From assembly GCA_964556425.1 (NCBI GenBank), contig CAZKWC010000005.1:1-64000 (forward strand): 64,000 nt of DNA, written 5' to 3'. This stretch comes from JALQUL01 sp964556425 (GTDB lineage: Bacteria > Pseudomonadota > Gammaproteobacteria > Burkholderiales > Burkholderiaceae_C). The notes under the pieces were generated by a model. That model had not been told where the DNA came from. It saw only the letters and a list, made by a program, of their open reading frames with translations, and did no database searches. The position numbers and the translations under genes were made by a program. This document shows, piece after piece, positions 45,008 to 54,640 of this stretch; positions within the stretch are counted from its first letter, which is position 1, and every line of letters starts with the position of its first letter.

Positions 45008-46074
45008 GTACTGATAGCATAAAAAAAACAGCGATTGTAATGGCCGGAGGTACCGGTGGTCATATTTTTCCAGGCTTAGCGCTTGCCCACGAACTTCATA
45101 AAAACAACTGGAACGTACACTGGTTGGGTTCGCCACACCATATGGAAGCTAAAATATTGGCCGACCAGCCCTTTGCATTTGAGCCCGTTGAGTTTTCTGG
45201 CGTAAGGGGTAAAAGCTGGAAAGAAACCGTAACAGCTCCCTTTAGGTTGTTAAAGGCTTGTGCTCAAGCCTATCAAGTATTACGCAGGGTTAAACCCGAT
45301 TTGATTATTGGTTTTGGTGGTTATATTACGGTTCCGGCCTCAATAGTCGCTTTATTTTTAAAAATTCCAGTCTGGCTACATGAACAAAACTCGGTAGCGG
45401 GTATGGCCAACAAACTCTTGTCTAAATGGGCTAAACAAGTATTTAGTGCGTTTCCAAATGCGCTGCCTAATGCACAATGGGTAGGAAATCCATTGAGGCA
45501 AATATTTGCTGAACAAGCTTCACCTGCAGCTCGGTTTACTAATCGGCAAGGACCATTTAAAGTTTTAGTAGTGGGCGGTAGTTTAGGCGCTCAAGCACTC
45601 AATGAAAATGTACCCAAAGCGTTGGCTTTAATTGATGGAGCCAGTCGGCCCACTATACTGCATCAAGCGGGCGCTAAAAATCTCCAATCACTCAACCAAC
45701 TTTATGAACAACTTGGTGTAAAGGCACAAACCACTGCCTTTATCGAAAATACTGCTCAAGCATTTGCCGATGCTGATTTAATTATTTGCCGAGCAGGTGC
45801 AAGTACCGTAACTGAAATTGCAGCGGTGGGTGCAGCGGCTATATTTGTGCCTTTTCCACATGCAGTGGATGACCATCAAACCGTGAATGCGCAGTATTTG
45901 GTGCAACATCAAGCGGCCCTTTTATTGCCACAAAATCAATTAAGCCCTGAAAAACTGGCTGAGTTAATTCAGAATATGCAACGCTCAGACTTATTAATCA
46001 TGGCAGAAAATGCCTACCAACAAAGACAACTCAACGCTGCTCAAATAATTGCCCATAAGGCTCAAACGATTTAA
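45004..46074 (+). CDS. murG: lipid II synthase MurG
   Basis: A 356-residue GT-B glycosyltransferase adding GlcNAc to lipid I on the cytoplasmic membrane face. GGTGGHIFPGLALA (near 17-30) is the first glycine loop, HEQNSVAGMANK the second conserved region, and CRAGASTVTEIAAVG the nucleotide-sugar site. The start is GTG, in a GTGA overlap with the ftsW stop. murC starts 3 bases after the stop. Confidence 0.97.
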   Translation: MSTDSIKKTAIVMAGGTGGHIFPGLALAHELHKNNWNVHWLGSPHHMEAKILADQPFAFEPVEFSGVRGKSWKETVTAPFRLLKACAQAYQVLRRVKPDLIIGFGGYITVPASIVALFLKIPVWLHEQNSVAGMANKLLSKWAKQVFSAFPNALPNAQWVGNPLRQIFAEQASPAARFTNRQGPFKVLVVGGSLGAQALNENVPKALALIDGASRPTILHQAGAKNLQSLNQLYEQLGVKAQTTAFIENTAQAFADADLIICRAGASTVTEIAAVGAAAIFVPFPHAVDDHQTVNAQYLVQHQAALLLPQNQLSPEKLAELIQNMQRSDLLIMAENAYQQRQLNAAQIIAHKAQTI

Positions 46075-46077
46075 ATC

Positions 46078-47484
46078 ATGAAACACGCAATTCAACACAT
46101 ACACTTTATTGGCATTGGCGGCTCGGGCATGAGCGGTATTGCAGAAGTTTTACACACTCTTAACTACACTGTATCGGGTTCTGATATTGCAGATAGTGTG
46201 ACTTTAAAACGCCTCAACTCATTGGGTATTCAAACCTTTATTGGACACTCAGAAAATAATCTCAAAGATGTTGATGCGGTGGTTACCTCTACTGCAGTCA
46301 AAGCTGACAATCCAGAAATTTTAGCCGCCAAACAAAAGCATATTCCAGTAGTTCCTCGTGCCGTGATGCTGGCAGAACTCATGCGTATGAAAACTGGCAT
46401 TGCGATTGCAGGTACCCATGGTAAAACCACCACCACTAGTTTGGTAGCAAGTATTTTGGCTAAAGCAGGATTAGACCCCACCTTTGTGATTGGTGGTAGG
46501 CTCAATAGTGCGGGTAGCAATGCTCAGTTAGGCAAAGGTGATTTCATAGTGGTGGAAGCTGATGAATCAGATGCTTCTTTTCTTAATTTATTACCCGCTA
46601 TTGCAGTCGTTACCAATATTGATGCTGATCACATGGAAACTTATGAACATGACTTCAATAAGTTAAAAACCGCGTTTGTCGATTTTCTGCATCGCATGCC
46701 TTTTTATGGTACGGCTGTTTTATGCACAGATGATGCAAATGTTGAGTCCATTATGAGTTCTTTAGCCAGACCGATTACCACTTATGGTTTAAATGAATCA
46801 GCACAAGTGAGGGCGATTAACGTAGAAGCACAAAATGGTCAAATGCTGTTTACCGTTAAAAGATCAAATGGCACTGAAATGCCTGATTTAAATATTACTC
46901 TCAATCTGCCTGGTAAGCATAATGTGTTAAATGCATTAGCTGCCATTGCAGTTGCCACTGAAATTGAAGTTCCAGACCAGGCTATTATTGATGCACTTGC
47001 CGAATTTAAAGGAGTAGGTCGCCGCTTTCAAAGTTATGGCGATATCCCAGCAAAAGACGGGGGCACCTTCCGCCTAATTGATGACTATGGTCATCACCCA
47101 GTTGAAATGGCTGCCACCTTAGCAGCCGCTCGTGGTGCTTTTCCAGAACAAAGAATTGTTTTGGCGTTTCAGCCTCATCGTTATACCCGTACCCGTGATT
47201 GCTTCGAAGATTTTGTAAAAGTGCTTAGCCAAGCCGATGTAGTGTTAGTGAGTGAAGTCTATTCAGCAGGCGAAACGCCGATTGTGGCAGCAGATGGCAG
47301 AGCCTTAGTAAGAGCGCTTAGAGTGGCGGGTCAAGTAGACCCAATTTTTGTAGACGACATTACCGAGATGCCACAAAATATTTTAAACCAGGCAAAAGCT
47401 GGCGATATAGTAATTTGTATGGGGGCTGGCTCAATGGGAGCAGTTCCTGGACAAGTCACAGAATTATTCCAAAATAAAGTTTAA
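46078..47484 (+). CDS. murC: UDP-MurNAc:L-alanine ligase
   Basis: A 468-residue Mur ligase adding the first amino acid of the stem peptide. IGIGGSGMSGIAEVLH is the N-terminal UDP-binding motif; the ATP loop is GTHGKTTTTSL near 114-124; DDYGHHPVE and FQPHRYTRT are C-terminal signatures. Length and position (murG-murC-ddlB) are standard. Confidence 0.98.
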   Translation: MKHAIQHIHFIGIGGSGMSGIAEVLHTLNYTVSGSDIADSVTLKRLNSLGIQTFIGHSENNLKDVDAVVTSTAVKADNPEILAAKQKHIPVVPRAVMLAELMRMKTGIAIAGTHGKTTTTSLVASILAKAGLDPTFVIGGRLNSAGSNAQLGKGDFIVVEADESDASFLNLLPAIAVVTNIDADHMETYEHDFNKLKTAFVDFLHRMPFYGTAVLCTDDANVESIMSSLARPITTYGLNESAQVRAINVEAQNGQMLFTVKRSNGTEMPDLNITLNLPGKHNVLNALAAIAVATEIEVPDQAIIDALAEFKGVGRRFQSYGDIPAKDGGTFRLIDDYGHHPVEMAATLAAARGAFPEQRIVLAFQPHRYTRTRDCFEDFVKVLSQADVVLVSEVYSAGETPIVAADGRALVRALRVAGQVDPIFVDDITEMPQNILNQAKAGDIVICMGAGSMGAVPGQVTELFQNKV

Positions 47485-47494
47485 GAGACGTCAT

Positions 47495-48487
47495 ATGAAC
47501 CAAGAACAAATTGCACAATTAGGTAAAGTGGCCGTTTTAATGGGTGGTCGATCTGGCGAGCGTCCGGTCTCTATCATGTCGGGCACAGGTGTACTTAATG
47601 CATTAAAAGCCAAAGGGGTAGATGCCCATGCTTTTGATCCTGCCGAAAAAGATTTGTATCAATTAAAACTAGAAAATTTTGATCGTTGCTTTATTGCACT
47701 TCACGGACGATTTGGTGAAGATGGCACAGTTCAAGGGGCTCTGGAATTAATGGGGATTCCCTATACCGGCTCAGGTGTGATGACATCAGCCATTGCAATT
47801 GATAAACTCATGACCAAACGTGTTTGGATTACTGAAGGTATTCCAACACCTTTACATGTCAGTATTGAATATGCAAAATTTGATGAATCCAACATCGACT
47901 CTATTATTGAGAAGTTGGGTTTACCCATGATTGTAAAGCCTGCTCGTGAGGGCTCTTCTCTTGGTGTGACTAAGGCCTTAAGTAGGCAAGCTGTTTTAGA
48001 TGCGATTCATCAAGCTGGTGAACTCGACAGCGATATTTTATGCGAGCAATTTATTTCTGGTGATGAAGTGACTTGCCCTATTTTAGGTACTGGAGATCAA
48101 GCGGTTGCCCTGCCGCCCATTCGAATTGTAGCCCCCGCAGGTGATTATAATTTTGATGCCAAATACATTAGTGATGAAACTCAGTACCATGTGCCTAGTG
48201 GATTGCCAGAATCAGAAGAAGCAATAATTAAAGAGTGGGTCCTTAAGGCCTATAAAATTTTGGGTAGCCGTGGTTGGGGCCGAATTGATGTCATGATTGA
48301 TGCAAAAACCCGTCAACCCTATTTACTCGAACTCAATACCTCGCCTGGAATGACTAGTCACTCTTTAGTACCTATGGCTGCAAAGGCAGTAGAAATTAGT
48401 TACGAAGATTTATGCCTACAACTTATTAACGATGCCTCTTTGGATTATAAAAAAGCAGCAGTTTCGACAAAATCTAATCGCAAATAA
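47495..48487 (+). CDS. ddlB: D-alanine:D-alanine ligase
   Basis: A 330-residue ATP-grasp enzyme making the D-Ala-D-Ala dipeptide for MurF. Motifs: GGRSGERPVSIMSG (near 18-31), HGRFGEDGTVQGALEL, and the C-terminal LELNTSPGMTSHSL with Mg-binding Glu and Asn. It starts 10 bases after murC and 3 bases before ftsQ. The usual GGxSaEReVSL reads ERPVSI here, a conservative difference. Confidence 0.97.
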   Translation: MNQEQIAQLGKVAVLMGGRSGERPVSIMSGTGVLNALKAKGVDAHAFDPAEKDLYQLKLENFDRCFIALHGRFGEDGTVQGALELMGIPYTGSGVMTSAIAIDKLMTKRVWITEGIPTPLHVSIEYAKFDESNIDSIIEKLGLPMIVKPAREGSSLGVTKALSRQAVLDAIHQAGELDSDILCEQFISGDEVTCPILGTGDQAVALPPIRIVAPAGDYNFDAKYISDETQYHVPSGLPESEEAIIKEWVLKAYKILGSRGWGRIDVMIDAKTRQPYLLELNTSPGMTSHSLVPMAAKAVEISYEDLCLQLINDASLDYKKAAVSTKSNRK

Positions 48488-48490
48488 AAT

Positions 48491-49288
48491 ATGCGTCAGG
48501 TTAACCATATGCCTATTGAGGCAAAAGTCATGAACTACACGGCTAATTTGTTAGTGTTGCTATTTGTCATCGTGATTTTGTGCATACTAATCTTGTTTTT
48601 TATTAGATTACCCATTTTTACAGTTAAAGCAATTGTTCTACAAGGTGATGTGGTCAAAACCTCAACACTCAGTATACAGTCAGCTGTTGCTAATAAAATT
48701 TCTGATGGTATTTTTACAGTAAATCTCGATGACCTAAAAGACTCTATAGAATCGACGCCTTGGGTAAGGCAAGCTTTAGTACAACGAAGCTTTCCAAACC
48801 AACTGACCGTTAAAATCCAAGAGCATAAAGCAGTGGCCCTATGGGGTGACGAGCCTGACTCTCGAATGCTAAATAGTTACGGTGAAATCTTTGAAGCCAA
48901 TCGAGGTGAAATTGAAAATGATGCTTTAGTGACACTTTATGGTAGTGATGATAGAGCAAAAGAAGTACTTAGTATGTATAAAGCACTCACTAACACACTG
49001 TTACCTTTTAAACTCTCTCTATCAGGATTAAAAATGAGTCACCGTGCAACATGGATAGCTCAACTTGATAATGGTGCTATTTTGCAATTAGGTAGTGGAG
49101 ATGAAACGAGCGTCATTCAGCGTACAAATGACTTCCTCAGAACACTTCCTGGTGTCAATGACCGTTTAGCCAAGTCATTAGCAAATTTGGAATTTGCTGA
49201 CTTAAGACATAAAGATGGATATGCGATACGTCTTAAAGGCGTTACTACTAACTTTGCCCCAGTTAAAACTGATGCAAAGTTTGAATAA
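48491..49288 (+). CDS. ftsQ: cell division protein FtsQ
   Basis: A 265-residue bitopic protein: membrane helix about 18-40, then POTRA domain (FTVKAIVLQGDV...TPWVRQALVQRSFPNQLTVKIQEHKAVALW) and the beta domain. It links early and late divisome proteins through FtsL and FtsB. The position between ddlB and ftsA is universal in proteobacteria. Confidence 0.95.
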   Translation: MRQVNHMPIEAKVMNYTANLLVLLFVIVILCILILFFIRLPIFTVKAIVLQGDVVKTSTLSIQSAVANKISDGIFTVNLDDLKDSIESTPWVRQALVQRSFPNQLTVKIQEHKAVALWGDEPDSRMLNSYGEIFEANRGEIENDALVTLYGSDDRAKEVLSMYKALTNTLLPFKLSLSGLKMSHRATWIAQLDNGAILQLGSGDETSVIQRTNDFLRTLPGVNDRLAKSLANLEFADLRHKDGYAIRLKGVTTNFAPVKTDAKFE

Positions 49289-49299
49289 TTGGAGTCATA

Positions 49300-50529
49300 A
49301 TGGCAAAAGAAATGAAAGATTTAGTAGTTGGGCTAGACATTGGAACTGCCAAAATTTCTGTGGTGGTAGGTGAGATATTAAGTAGTGGTGAGTTAAAAAT
49401 AGCAGGCTTGGGATTTGCTCCAAGTAACGGCTTGAAGCGGGGGGCTGTTGTCAATATTGAAGCCACTGTTCAAAGTATTCAAAAGGCTCTTAAAGAAGCA
49501 GAGTTCATGGCTGATTGCAAAATCACACGTGTTTATACTGGCATTACAGGCAGTCACGTTAAAGGCATTAATTCAAAAGGTATTGTGGCGATTAAAGATC
49601 GCGAGGTCGGCCCCGGAGATGTTAGTCGCGTCATGGAATCCGCTACCGCAGTGAGTACAGTGAATGATCAACATGTATTGCTAGTGGAGTCTCAAGAATT
49701 TATCATTGATGGTCAAGATGTAAAAGATCCAATTGGTATGAGTGGCGTACGACTCGAAGCTAAGGTACACATTGTGACAGGAGCCAAAACAGCAGCAGAA
49801 AATATTTTAAAGTGTGTAAGACGCTGTGGCTTAGAAGTAGAACACTTACTTTTAAACCCAATCGCCTCCAGTTTATCGGTATTAACCGAAGATGAAAAAG
49901 ACTTAGGTGTTGTTTTAGTGGATATTGGGGCTGGCACAACTGATATTGCAATGTATACTGGAGGGGCACTACGCCAAACTGCAGTAATTCCAATTGCTGG
50001 TGATTTAATTACCAGTGATATTGCAATGGCCTTAAGAACACCCACTAAAGATGCTGAGGAAATCAAAATCGAAAACGGTTGGGCTAAACAGCTGCTCACC
50101 GATCCTGAAGCTCAAATTGAAGTACCAGGTTTAGGTGACAGAGCACCAAGGTTGTTAAGCAGACAAGCGTTAGCAGGTGTAATAGAACCAAGAGTTGAGG
50201 AAATTTTCACATTAGTTCAACAAATTATTCGCGAAACAGGTTATGAGGAGTTAATATCGTCAGGTATAGTTATAACTGGCGGAACTGCTTTAATGCCGGG
50301 AATAATCGAATTAGCGGAGGATATGTTCCTTAAACCTGTACGACGTGGAATTCCACGTTATCACGGTGCTCTAAGTGATATGGTTGCCCAACCTCACTGT
50401 GCTACCGTCATGGGACTATTAGAAGAGGCAAGATTAGCCAATTTACGCGGTATTCGAGTAGCCCAAAAAAATGGCTCTGTTCAAACCATTTTTGGCCAGG
50501 CGAAAGATTGGTTTATGAAAAATTTTTGA
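49300..50529 (+). CDS. ftsA: cell division protein FtsA
   Basis: A 409-residue actin-fold ATPase tethering FtsZ to the membrane. GLDIGTAKISVVVGE is the phosphate-1 loop; VVLVDIGAGTTDIAMY is phosphate 2; GIVITGGTALMPG is the adenosine motif. The C-terminal amphipathic helix (QAKDWFMKNF) is the membrane anchor. It begins 11 bases after ftsQ. Confidence 0.97.
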   Translation: MAKEMKDLVVGLDIGTAKISVVVGEILSSGELKIAGLGFAPSNGLKRGAVVNIEATVQSIQKALKEAEFMADCKITRVYTGITGSHVKGINSKGIVAIKDREVGPGDVSRVMESATAVSTVNDQHVLLVESQEFIIDGQDVKDPIGMSGVRLEAKVHIVTGAKTAAENILKCVRRCGLEVEHLLLNPIASSLSVLTEDEKDLGVVLVDIGAGTTDIAMYTGGALRQTAVIPIAGDLITSDIAMALRTPTKDAEEIKIENGWAKQLLTDPEAQIEVPGLGDRAPRLLSRQALAGVIEPRVEEIFTLVQQIIRETGYEELISSGIVITGGTALMPGIIELAEDMFLKPVRRGIPRYHGALSDMVAQPHCATVMGLLEEARLANLRGIRVAQKNGSVQTIFGQAKDWFMKNF

Positions 50530-50589
50530 TTTGATAACCTTTAAAGTTTTAACAGTTAGCCCACTTTTATACATTTTCAAAAGATTTTA

Positions 50590-50618
50590 TTGACTTTTGA
50601 AAAAACAGAATTAATATT
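50590..50618 (+). promoter_or_regulatory. candidate ftsZ promoter
   Basis: TTGACT (50590-50595) and AATATT (50613-50618) are spaced by 17 bases in the 112-base gap between ftsA and ftsZ, the only sizeable gap in the cluster. Five of six -35 and four of six -10 bases match consensus. AAAGGA before the ftsZ ATG is the ribosome site. Confidence 0.5.
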
Positions 50619-50641
50619 AAGTACACATCAAAGGACGTATC

Positions 50642-51982
50642 ATGCAAAGCAATCCTCAATTTGATAGTCAAATCGATATGCCAATCGGCATGAGTGAAAA
50701 TTCAGAATTCACTGCAGGCACCCGCATTAAAGTAATCGGTGTGGGCGGTGGTGGCGGAAATGCAGTAGAGCACATGATTGCCAATCACGTTAAAGGTGTG
50801 GAATTTATTTGTGCCAACACAGATGCGCAAGCTCTACAAAATAGCTCAGCGCAAAAAATTGTTCAGCTAGGAACAAGTGGCCTTGGCGCAGGTAATATGC
50901 CAGAAAAAGGTCGCGAAGCTGCAGAGCAAGCTGCTGAACATATCAGAGAAGCAATCGCAGGCGCGCACATGCTTTTTATTACTGCTGGTATGGGTGGTGG
51001 TACGGGTACAGGAGCGGCTCCGGTCGTTGCACGAATTGCGCGTGAAATGGATATTTTAACAGTTGGTGTGGTAACCAAGCCTTTCGAGTTTGAAGGTGCA
51101 CGTTGCACTCGATATGCAGATGCTGGATTGGCTGAATTGGCTCTCAACGTCGACTCTATGATTGTGGTCTTAAATGACAAATTACTTGAAGTTTTAGGTG
51201 ATGATGTTGGTCAAGAAGAAGCATTTGCATACGGCAATGATGTATTAAAAAATGCAGTTGGTGGTATTGCTGAAGTCATCAACGTACCAGGCAAAGTAAA
51301 TGCCGACTTCGAAGACGTTAAAACGGTTATGAGCGAGCCAGGTATGGCAATGATGGGCACCGCTAGCGCATCAGGTCCAGATCGTGCTCGCATTGCAGCC
51401 GAACAAGCTATTGCTTGTCCTTTATTAGAAGGCGTAGACCTCACCAATGCTAAAGGTATCCTGTTATTGATTACAGCATCAGAAGCCACTTTAAAGCTAT
51501 CAGAATCTCGCAATGCAATGAATACAGTTCGTCAATTTGCAGCCGAAGATGCGCATGTTATTTATGGCACTACTTACGATGACTCACTCGGTGATGAAAT
51601 CCGCATTACCGTAATGGCGACGGGTCTAGGTAAAACACAATCTAGGTCTAATAATCAAACTATCGCAGTCTCCAATGTAGTAGCTACACCGGTTATGACT
51701 CAACCTAGTGGTTTATTAACCGGCACAGACCACGGCAACACCTCTTATCGCCCAAGTCCATTTACTAACAATCCCAATTCAAATCCTAGTACAATCAATG
51801 GTTCTATCAGTGGATCAATTAATGGCTATCAACCGCCACCTACTATTCCACGTAATGGTTCTGGTTCTCTTATTACTAGACACCCCGATAGAACGCATGC
51901 AGTTGCCCAAGTTAATGCCATGACAACAAAAGGTATTGATGAAATGGACATCCCTGCTTATTTACGCAAACAAGCCGACTAA
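50642..51982 (+). CDS. ftsZ: cell division GTPase FtsZ
   Basis: A 446-residue tubulin-like GTPase forming the Z ring. GVGGGGGNAVEHM is the first nucleotide loop and GMGGGTGTGAAPVVA the tubulin signature. A disordered linker rich in Asn, Ser and Pro (about 345-425) leads to the C-terminal peptide DIPAYLRKQ, which binds FtsA and other partners. The linker is longer than in E. coli (383 residues total). A terminator follows directly. Confidence 0.98.
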   Translation: MQSNPQFDSQIDMPIGMSENSEFTAGTRIKVIGVGGGGGNAVEHMIANHVKGVEFICANTDAQALQNSSAQKIVQLGTSGLGAGNMPEKGREAAEQAAEHIREAIAGAHMLFITAGMGGGTGTGAAPVVARIAREMDILTVGVVTKPFEFEGARCTRYADAGLAELALNVDSMIVVLNDKLLEVLGDDVGQEEAFAYGNDVLKNAVGGIAEVINVPGKVNADFEDVKTVMSEPGMAMMGTASASGPDRARIAAEQAIACPLLEGVDLTNAKGILLLITASEATLKLSESRNAMNTVRQFAAEDAHVIYGTTYDDSLGDEIRITVMATGLGKTQSRSNNQTIAVSNVVATPVMTQPSGLLTGTDHGNTSYRPSPFTNNPNSNPSTINGSISGSINGYQPPPTIPRNGSGSLITRHPDRTHAVAQVNAMTTKGIDEMDIPAYLRKQAD

Positions 51983-51990
51983 GCCTCTAT

Positions 51991-52013
51991 AAGGACCTTT
52001 ATTGGTCCTTTTG
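51991..52013 (+). terminator. terminator after ftsZ
   Basis: A 7-bp stem AAGGACC (51991-51997) with GGTCCTT (52004-52010) and loop TTTATT, followed by a short T-run. It lies 9 bases past the ftsZ stop, so lpxC probably also has its own promoter or gets readthrough. Confidence 0.75.
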
Positions 52014-52043
52014 TTGACGCATAGTCGATGTATAAAAAAAGAT

Positions 52044-52967
52044 ATGCTGGCACAAAGAACTATTCAAAGTGTAACCAAAGCTGTTGGAGTGGGTTTACAT
52101 AGTGGTCAACGAGTTGAAATAACTCTTAAACCCGCTACAGTTGGAACTGGTATTGTTTTTAGAAGAATTGACTTAGATAAGCCAGTCGATATCCATTTAT
52201 CGGCCGATGTCGTCACAGACACCCGTATGGCCTCTACCATTAGTCATGACGGGGCTAAAGTTCAAACTATCGAACACCTGATGTCTGCTTGTGCAGGTCT
52301 TGGAATTGACAATATGTACATAGAAGTCAACTCCGAGGAGCTTCCTATTTTAGATGGGTCAGCCTCATCCTTCGTCTTTTTACTTCAAAGTGCTGGTATT
52401 TGTATTCAAAACTCACCAAAAGAATTTATTAAAATTACCCAAACGGTAGAGGTTTCTTATGGCTCAGGAGATAGTTTAAAATGGGCCAAACTTGAGCCTT
52501 TCCATGGTTATAAGCTCACCTTTGAAATTGATTTCTCACATCCAGCAGTAGATGCTACCTCACAAAAAATAGAATTTGATTTAAGCAAAAATCAATACAT
52601 CAGAGATATTTCAAGAGCACGAACTTTTGGTTTTACAAAAGACGTAGAACTCATGAGAAAAAATGGCTTAGCACTTGGCGGTGGCCTTGACAATGCCATT
52701 GTGCTTGATGACTACCGAATCATTAATGCAGATGGACTTCGATACGAAGATGAGTTTGCAAAGCATAAAATTTTAGATGCAATGGGTGACTTACAAATCA
52801 TTGGCAAACCCATTTTAGGTGCTTATACAGCTTTTAAATCGGGCCACGCTCTTAATAACGAACTTATTCGAGAATTAATTAAACGCAAAGATAGCTACGA
52901 AATTGTGAGTTTTAAAAATATTAAAGACGCTCCAATCGGTTATTCACAAATACCTAATAGTTGGTAA
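52044..52967 (+). CDS. lpxC: UDP-3-O-acyl-GlcNAc deacetylase
   Basis: A 307-residue zinc hydrolase for the committed step of lipid A synthesis. Zinc ligands: His in TIEHLMSA (near 78), and His and Asp in KHKILDAMGD (near 238-246). GVGLHSG near the start is typical. ATG 52044 (MLAQRTIQSVTKAVGVGLHSG) is the family start; an upstream in-frame start would run into the terminator. LpxC level is the target of LapB control in E. coli, and lapAB is in this window. Confidence 0.97.
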   Translation: MLAQRTIQSVTKAVGVGLHSGQRVEITLKPATVGTGIVFRRIDLDKPVDIHLSADVVTDTRMASTISHDGAKVQTIEHLMSACAGLGIDNMYIEVNSEELPILDGSASSFVFLLQSAGICIQNSPKEFIKITQTVEVSYGSGDSLKWAKLEPFHGYKLTFEIDFSHPAVDATSQKIEFDLSKNQYIRDISRARTFGFTKDVELMRKNGLALGGGLDNAIVLDDYRIINADGLRYEDEFAKHKILDAMGDLQIIGKPILGAYTAFKSGHALNNELIRELIKRKDSYEIVSFKNIKDAPIGYSQIPNSW

Positions 52968-53054
52968 CTCACTCCCATTTACACCTCCTTATTACGGCTT
53001 AATTTCAGAATTGGTCGAGCTAGAATTAGCATTCTTAGTTGTAATAGATCTCAG

Positions 53055-53561
53055 TTATGCCCTGCCACGATCGAGTAAAACTTTATTCACATGCATAGAA
53101 TGTGCATGTGTAATAGCCATACCTAGGGCATCAGCAGCATCGGGGCCTGGTAATGCTGGTAAATTTAATAATCTCTTTACCATTTCTTGAATTTGTGTTT
53201 TACTTGCCCGGCCATATCCCACCACTGATTTTTTTAATTGCAATGCAGTGTACTCAAACACCTGCAAATCTTTGGTCACTAAACCAGTAATACAGGCCCC
53301 CCTAGCTTGGCCTAATAACAAGGTCGATTGGGGGTTGGCATTGACAAAAATAATTTCAATACATGACACATCCGGCTGATACGTGTCTATTACCTGCCTT
53401 ACCCCTTCGTGCAGTACTTTTAAACGGCTAGGTAGGTCTCCAACCGACTCAAGACTTGTTTTAATCGTGCCACTCGCTACATACTGAAGCTTACTACCAT
53501 GTTTATCAATTAGTCCAAAACCTGTTACTCTTAATCCAGGATCAATTCCTAAAATTCGCAT
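53055..53561 (-). CDS. ruvC: Holliday junction resolvase RuvC
   Basis: A 168-residue RNase H-fold endonuclease that cuts Holliday junctions moved by RuvAB. MRILGIDPGLRVTGFG contains catalytic Asp7; CIEIIFVNANPQS carries the conserved Glu; and GPDAADALGMAITH holds the last acidic pair. No ruvA or ruvB is adjacent. It converges with lpxC. Confidence 0.97.
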   Translation of the reverse strand: MRILGIDPGLRVTGFGLIDKHGSKLQYVASGTIKTSLESVGDLPSRLKVLHEGVRQVIDTYQPDVSCIEIIFVNANPQSTLLLGQARGACITGLVTKDLQVFEYTALQLKKSVVGYGRASKTQIQEMVKRLLNLPALPGPDAADALGMAITHAHSMHVNKVLLDRGRA

Positions 53562-53648
53562 TTTAAATCTTTATAAAAATAGGGCTTAGAACTAAAAGCC
53601 AAGCACTCATTAATTGAGCTAGAACTTTAGAAGCAAGATGTTAAGTTT

Positions 53649-54635
53649 TTAAATAGTGAGATCAAAATACCAACGTACTGAATGAAAAAACAAAGGCGCT
53701 GCAAAACACAAAGCACCTAATTTGGTGAAATATCCAGTCGTTCCAGTAGTAGCTGTTGCACTTCCTTGCCATAAGGGTAGGCCATTTTGCGATTGAATTA
53801 TTTTAATCAGAAACTGCCCTAATAGGGCCAAGACAGCCGTTACCAAACCAATTGCAAATGCTTGACCCGGTTTAAAGGGTGTAACACCCGCTAATAAACC
53901 GCAACTAATTGCGCAGCTTAAAACTGAAAACAAACCTGGTCTTATTTTTGAATATAAACTATTTTCTAATTTATTAATTCGATATAAATATTTCTTATAA
54001 ATAAATTGAAATATTAAAGCCGACTGAACCGTAGCTATTAAGAAAAATACTAAAAAAGCATTTTTATTTTGATAGTTTGGAAAATTCAGCATATAAAGAG
54101 CAGGTATATGACTTAAACCATAAATACATACCATTACGCCCCATTGAATTTGTGAATTTCTTTCAAGGAATTTATCTTTATTATTAGAGAATGCACTTAA
54201 TACAGGTAGAGTAAAAAAAACATATACAGGAATTAAAATACTAAAAAAATTAAAATATTTGGAATAAGCTAACCAAAATTGTAAGGGACAAATAAAAAAG
54301 AAAGTTATAAACAAAGAGTAATGATCTCCTCTGTGAGTAGAAGAGGAAGAAATAAACTCTCGTAACACAATAAAGCTCACCAAACCAAATAAAATAGTCG
54401 CTCCAATGTGACCTAAGATCCAGCTTAACCAAAACATAATAGCCATTCCCCAGCTTTGACGGATTAAAGGCCAAAATGTATTAGCAGTAAAAAATAAATT
54501 ATTTTTGGGCTTGATTTGCCTAGTGTAATCAATATAAAGTAATATCAAAGTTAATATTGTTAAAAAACCAAAAAGCAATACAAATAAAATATTGATTTGA
54601 GCTTCAGTAGAAAAACTTTTTAAATATTGATTCAT
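53649..54635 (-). CDS. CdsA-like membrane protein with degenerate catalytic signature
   Basis: A 328-residue protein with about eight membrane helices. LREF (91-94) and a C-terminal LCFAAPLFFHSVRWYF (309-324) align with phosphatidate cytidylyltransferases. The family's signature, GHGG followed by DRxD, reads GTTG (298-301) then YFTKLGA, so the His and both Asp are missing; the upstream Asp of the NDxxQY region is ATVQSA here. It is therefore unlikely to make CDP-diacylglycerol. It lies 5 bases after a PlsC-like acyltransferase gene on the same strand, suggesting a joint role in lipid metabolism. An inactive CdsA paralogue is inferred; a distant membrane family is the alternative. AT-content is high. 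Confidence 0.7.
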   Translation of the reverse strand: MNQYLKSFSTEAQINILFVLLFGFLTILTLILLYIDYTRQIKPKNNLFFTANTFWPLIRQSWGMAIMFWLSWILGHIGATILFGLVSFIVLREFISSSSTHRGDHYSLFITFFFICPLQFWLAYSKYFNFFSILIPVYVFFTLPVLSAFSNNKDKFLERNSQIQWGVMVCIYGLSHIPALYMLNFPNYQNKNAFLVFFLIATVQSALIFQFIYKKYLYRINKLENSLYSKIRPGLFSVLSCAISCGLLAGVTPFKPGQAFAIGLVTAVLALLGQFLIKIIQSQNGLPLWQGSATATTGTTGYFTKLGALCFAAPLFFHSVRWYFDLTI

Positions 54636-54640
54636 CTTAT

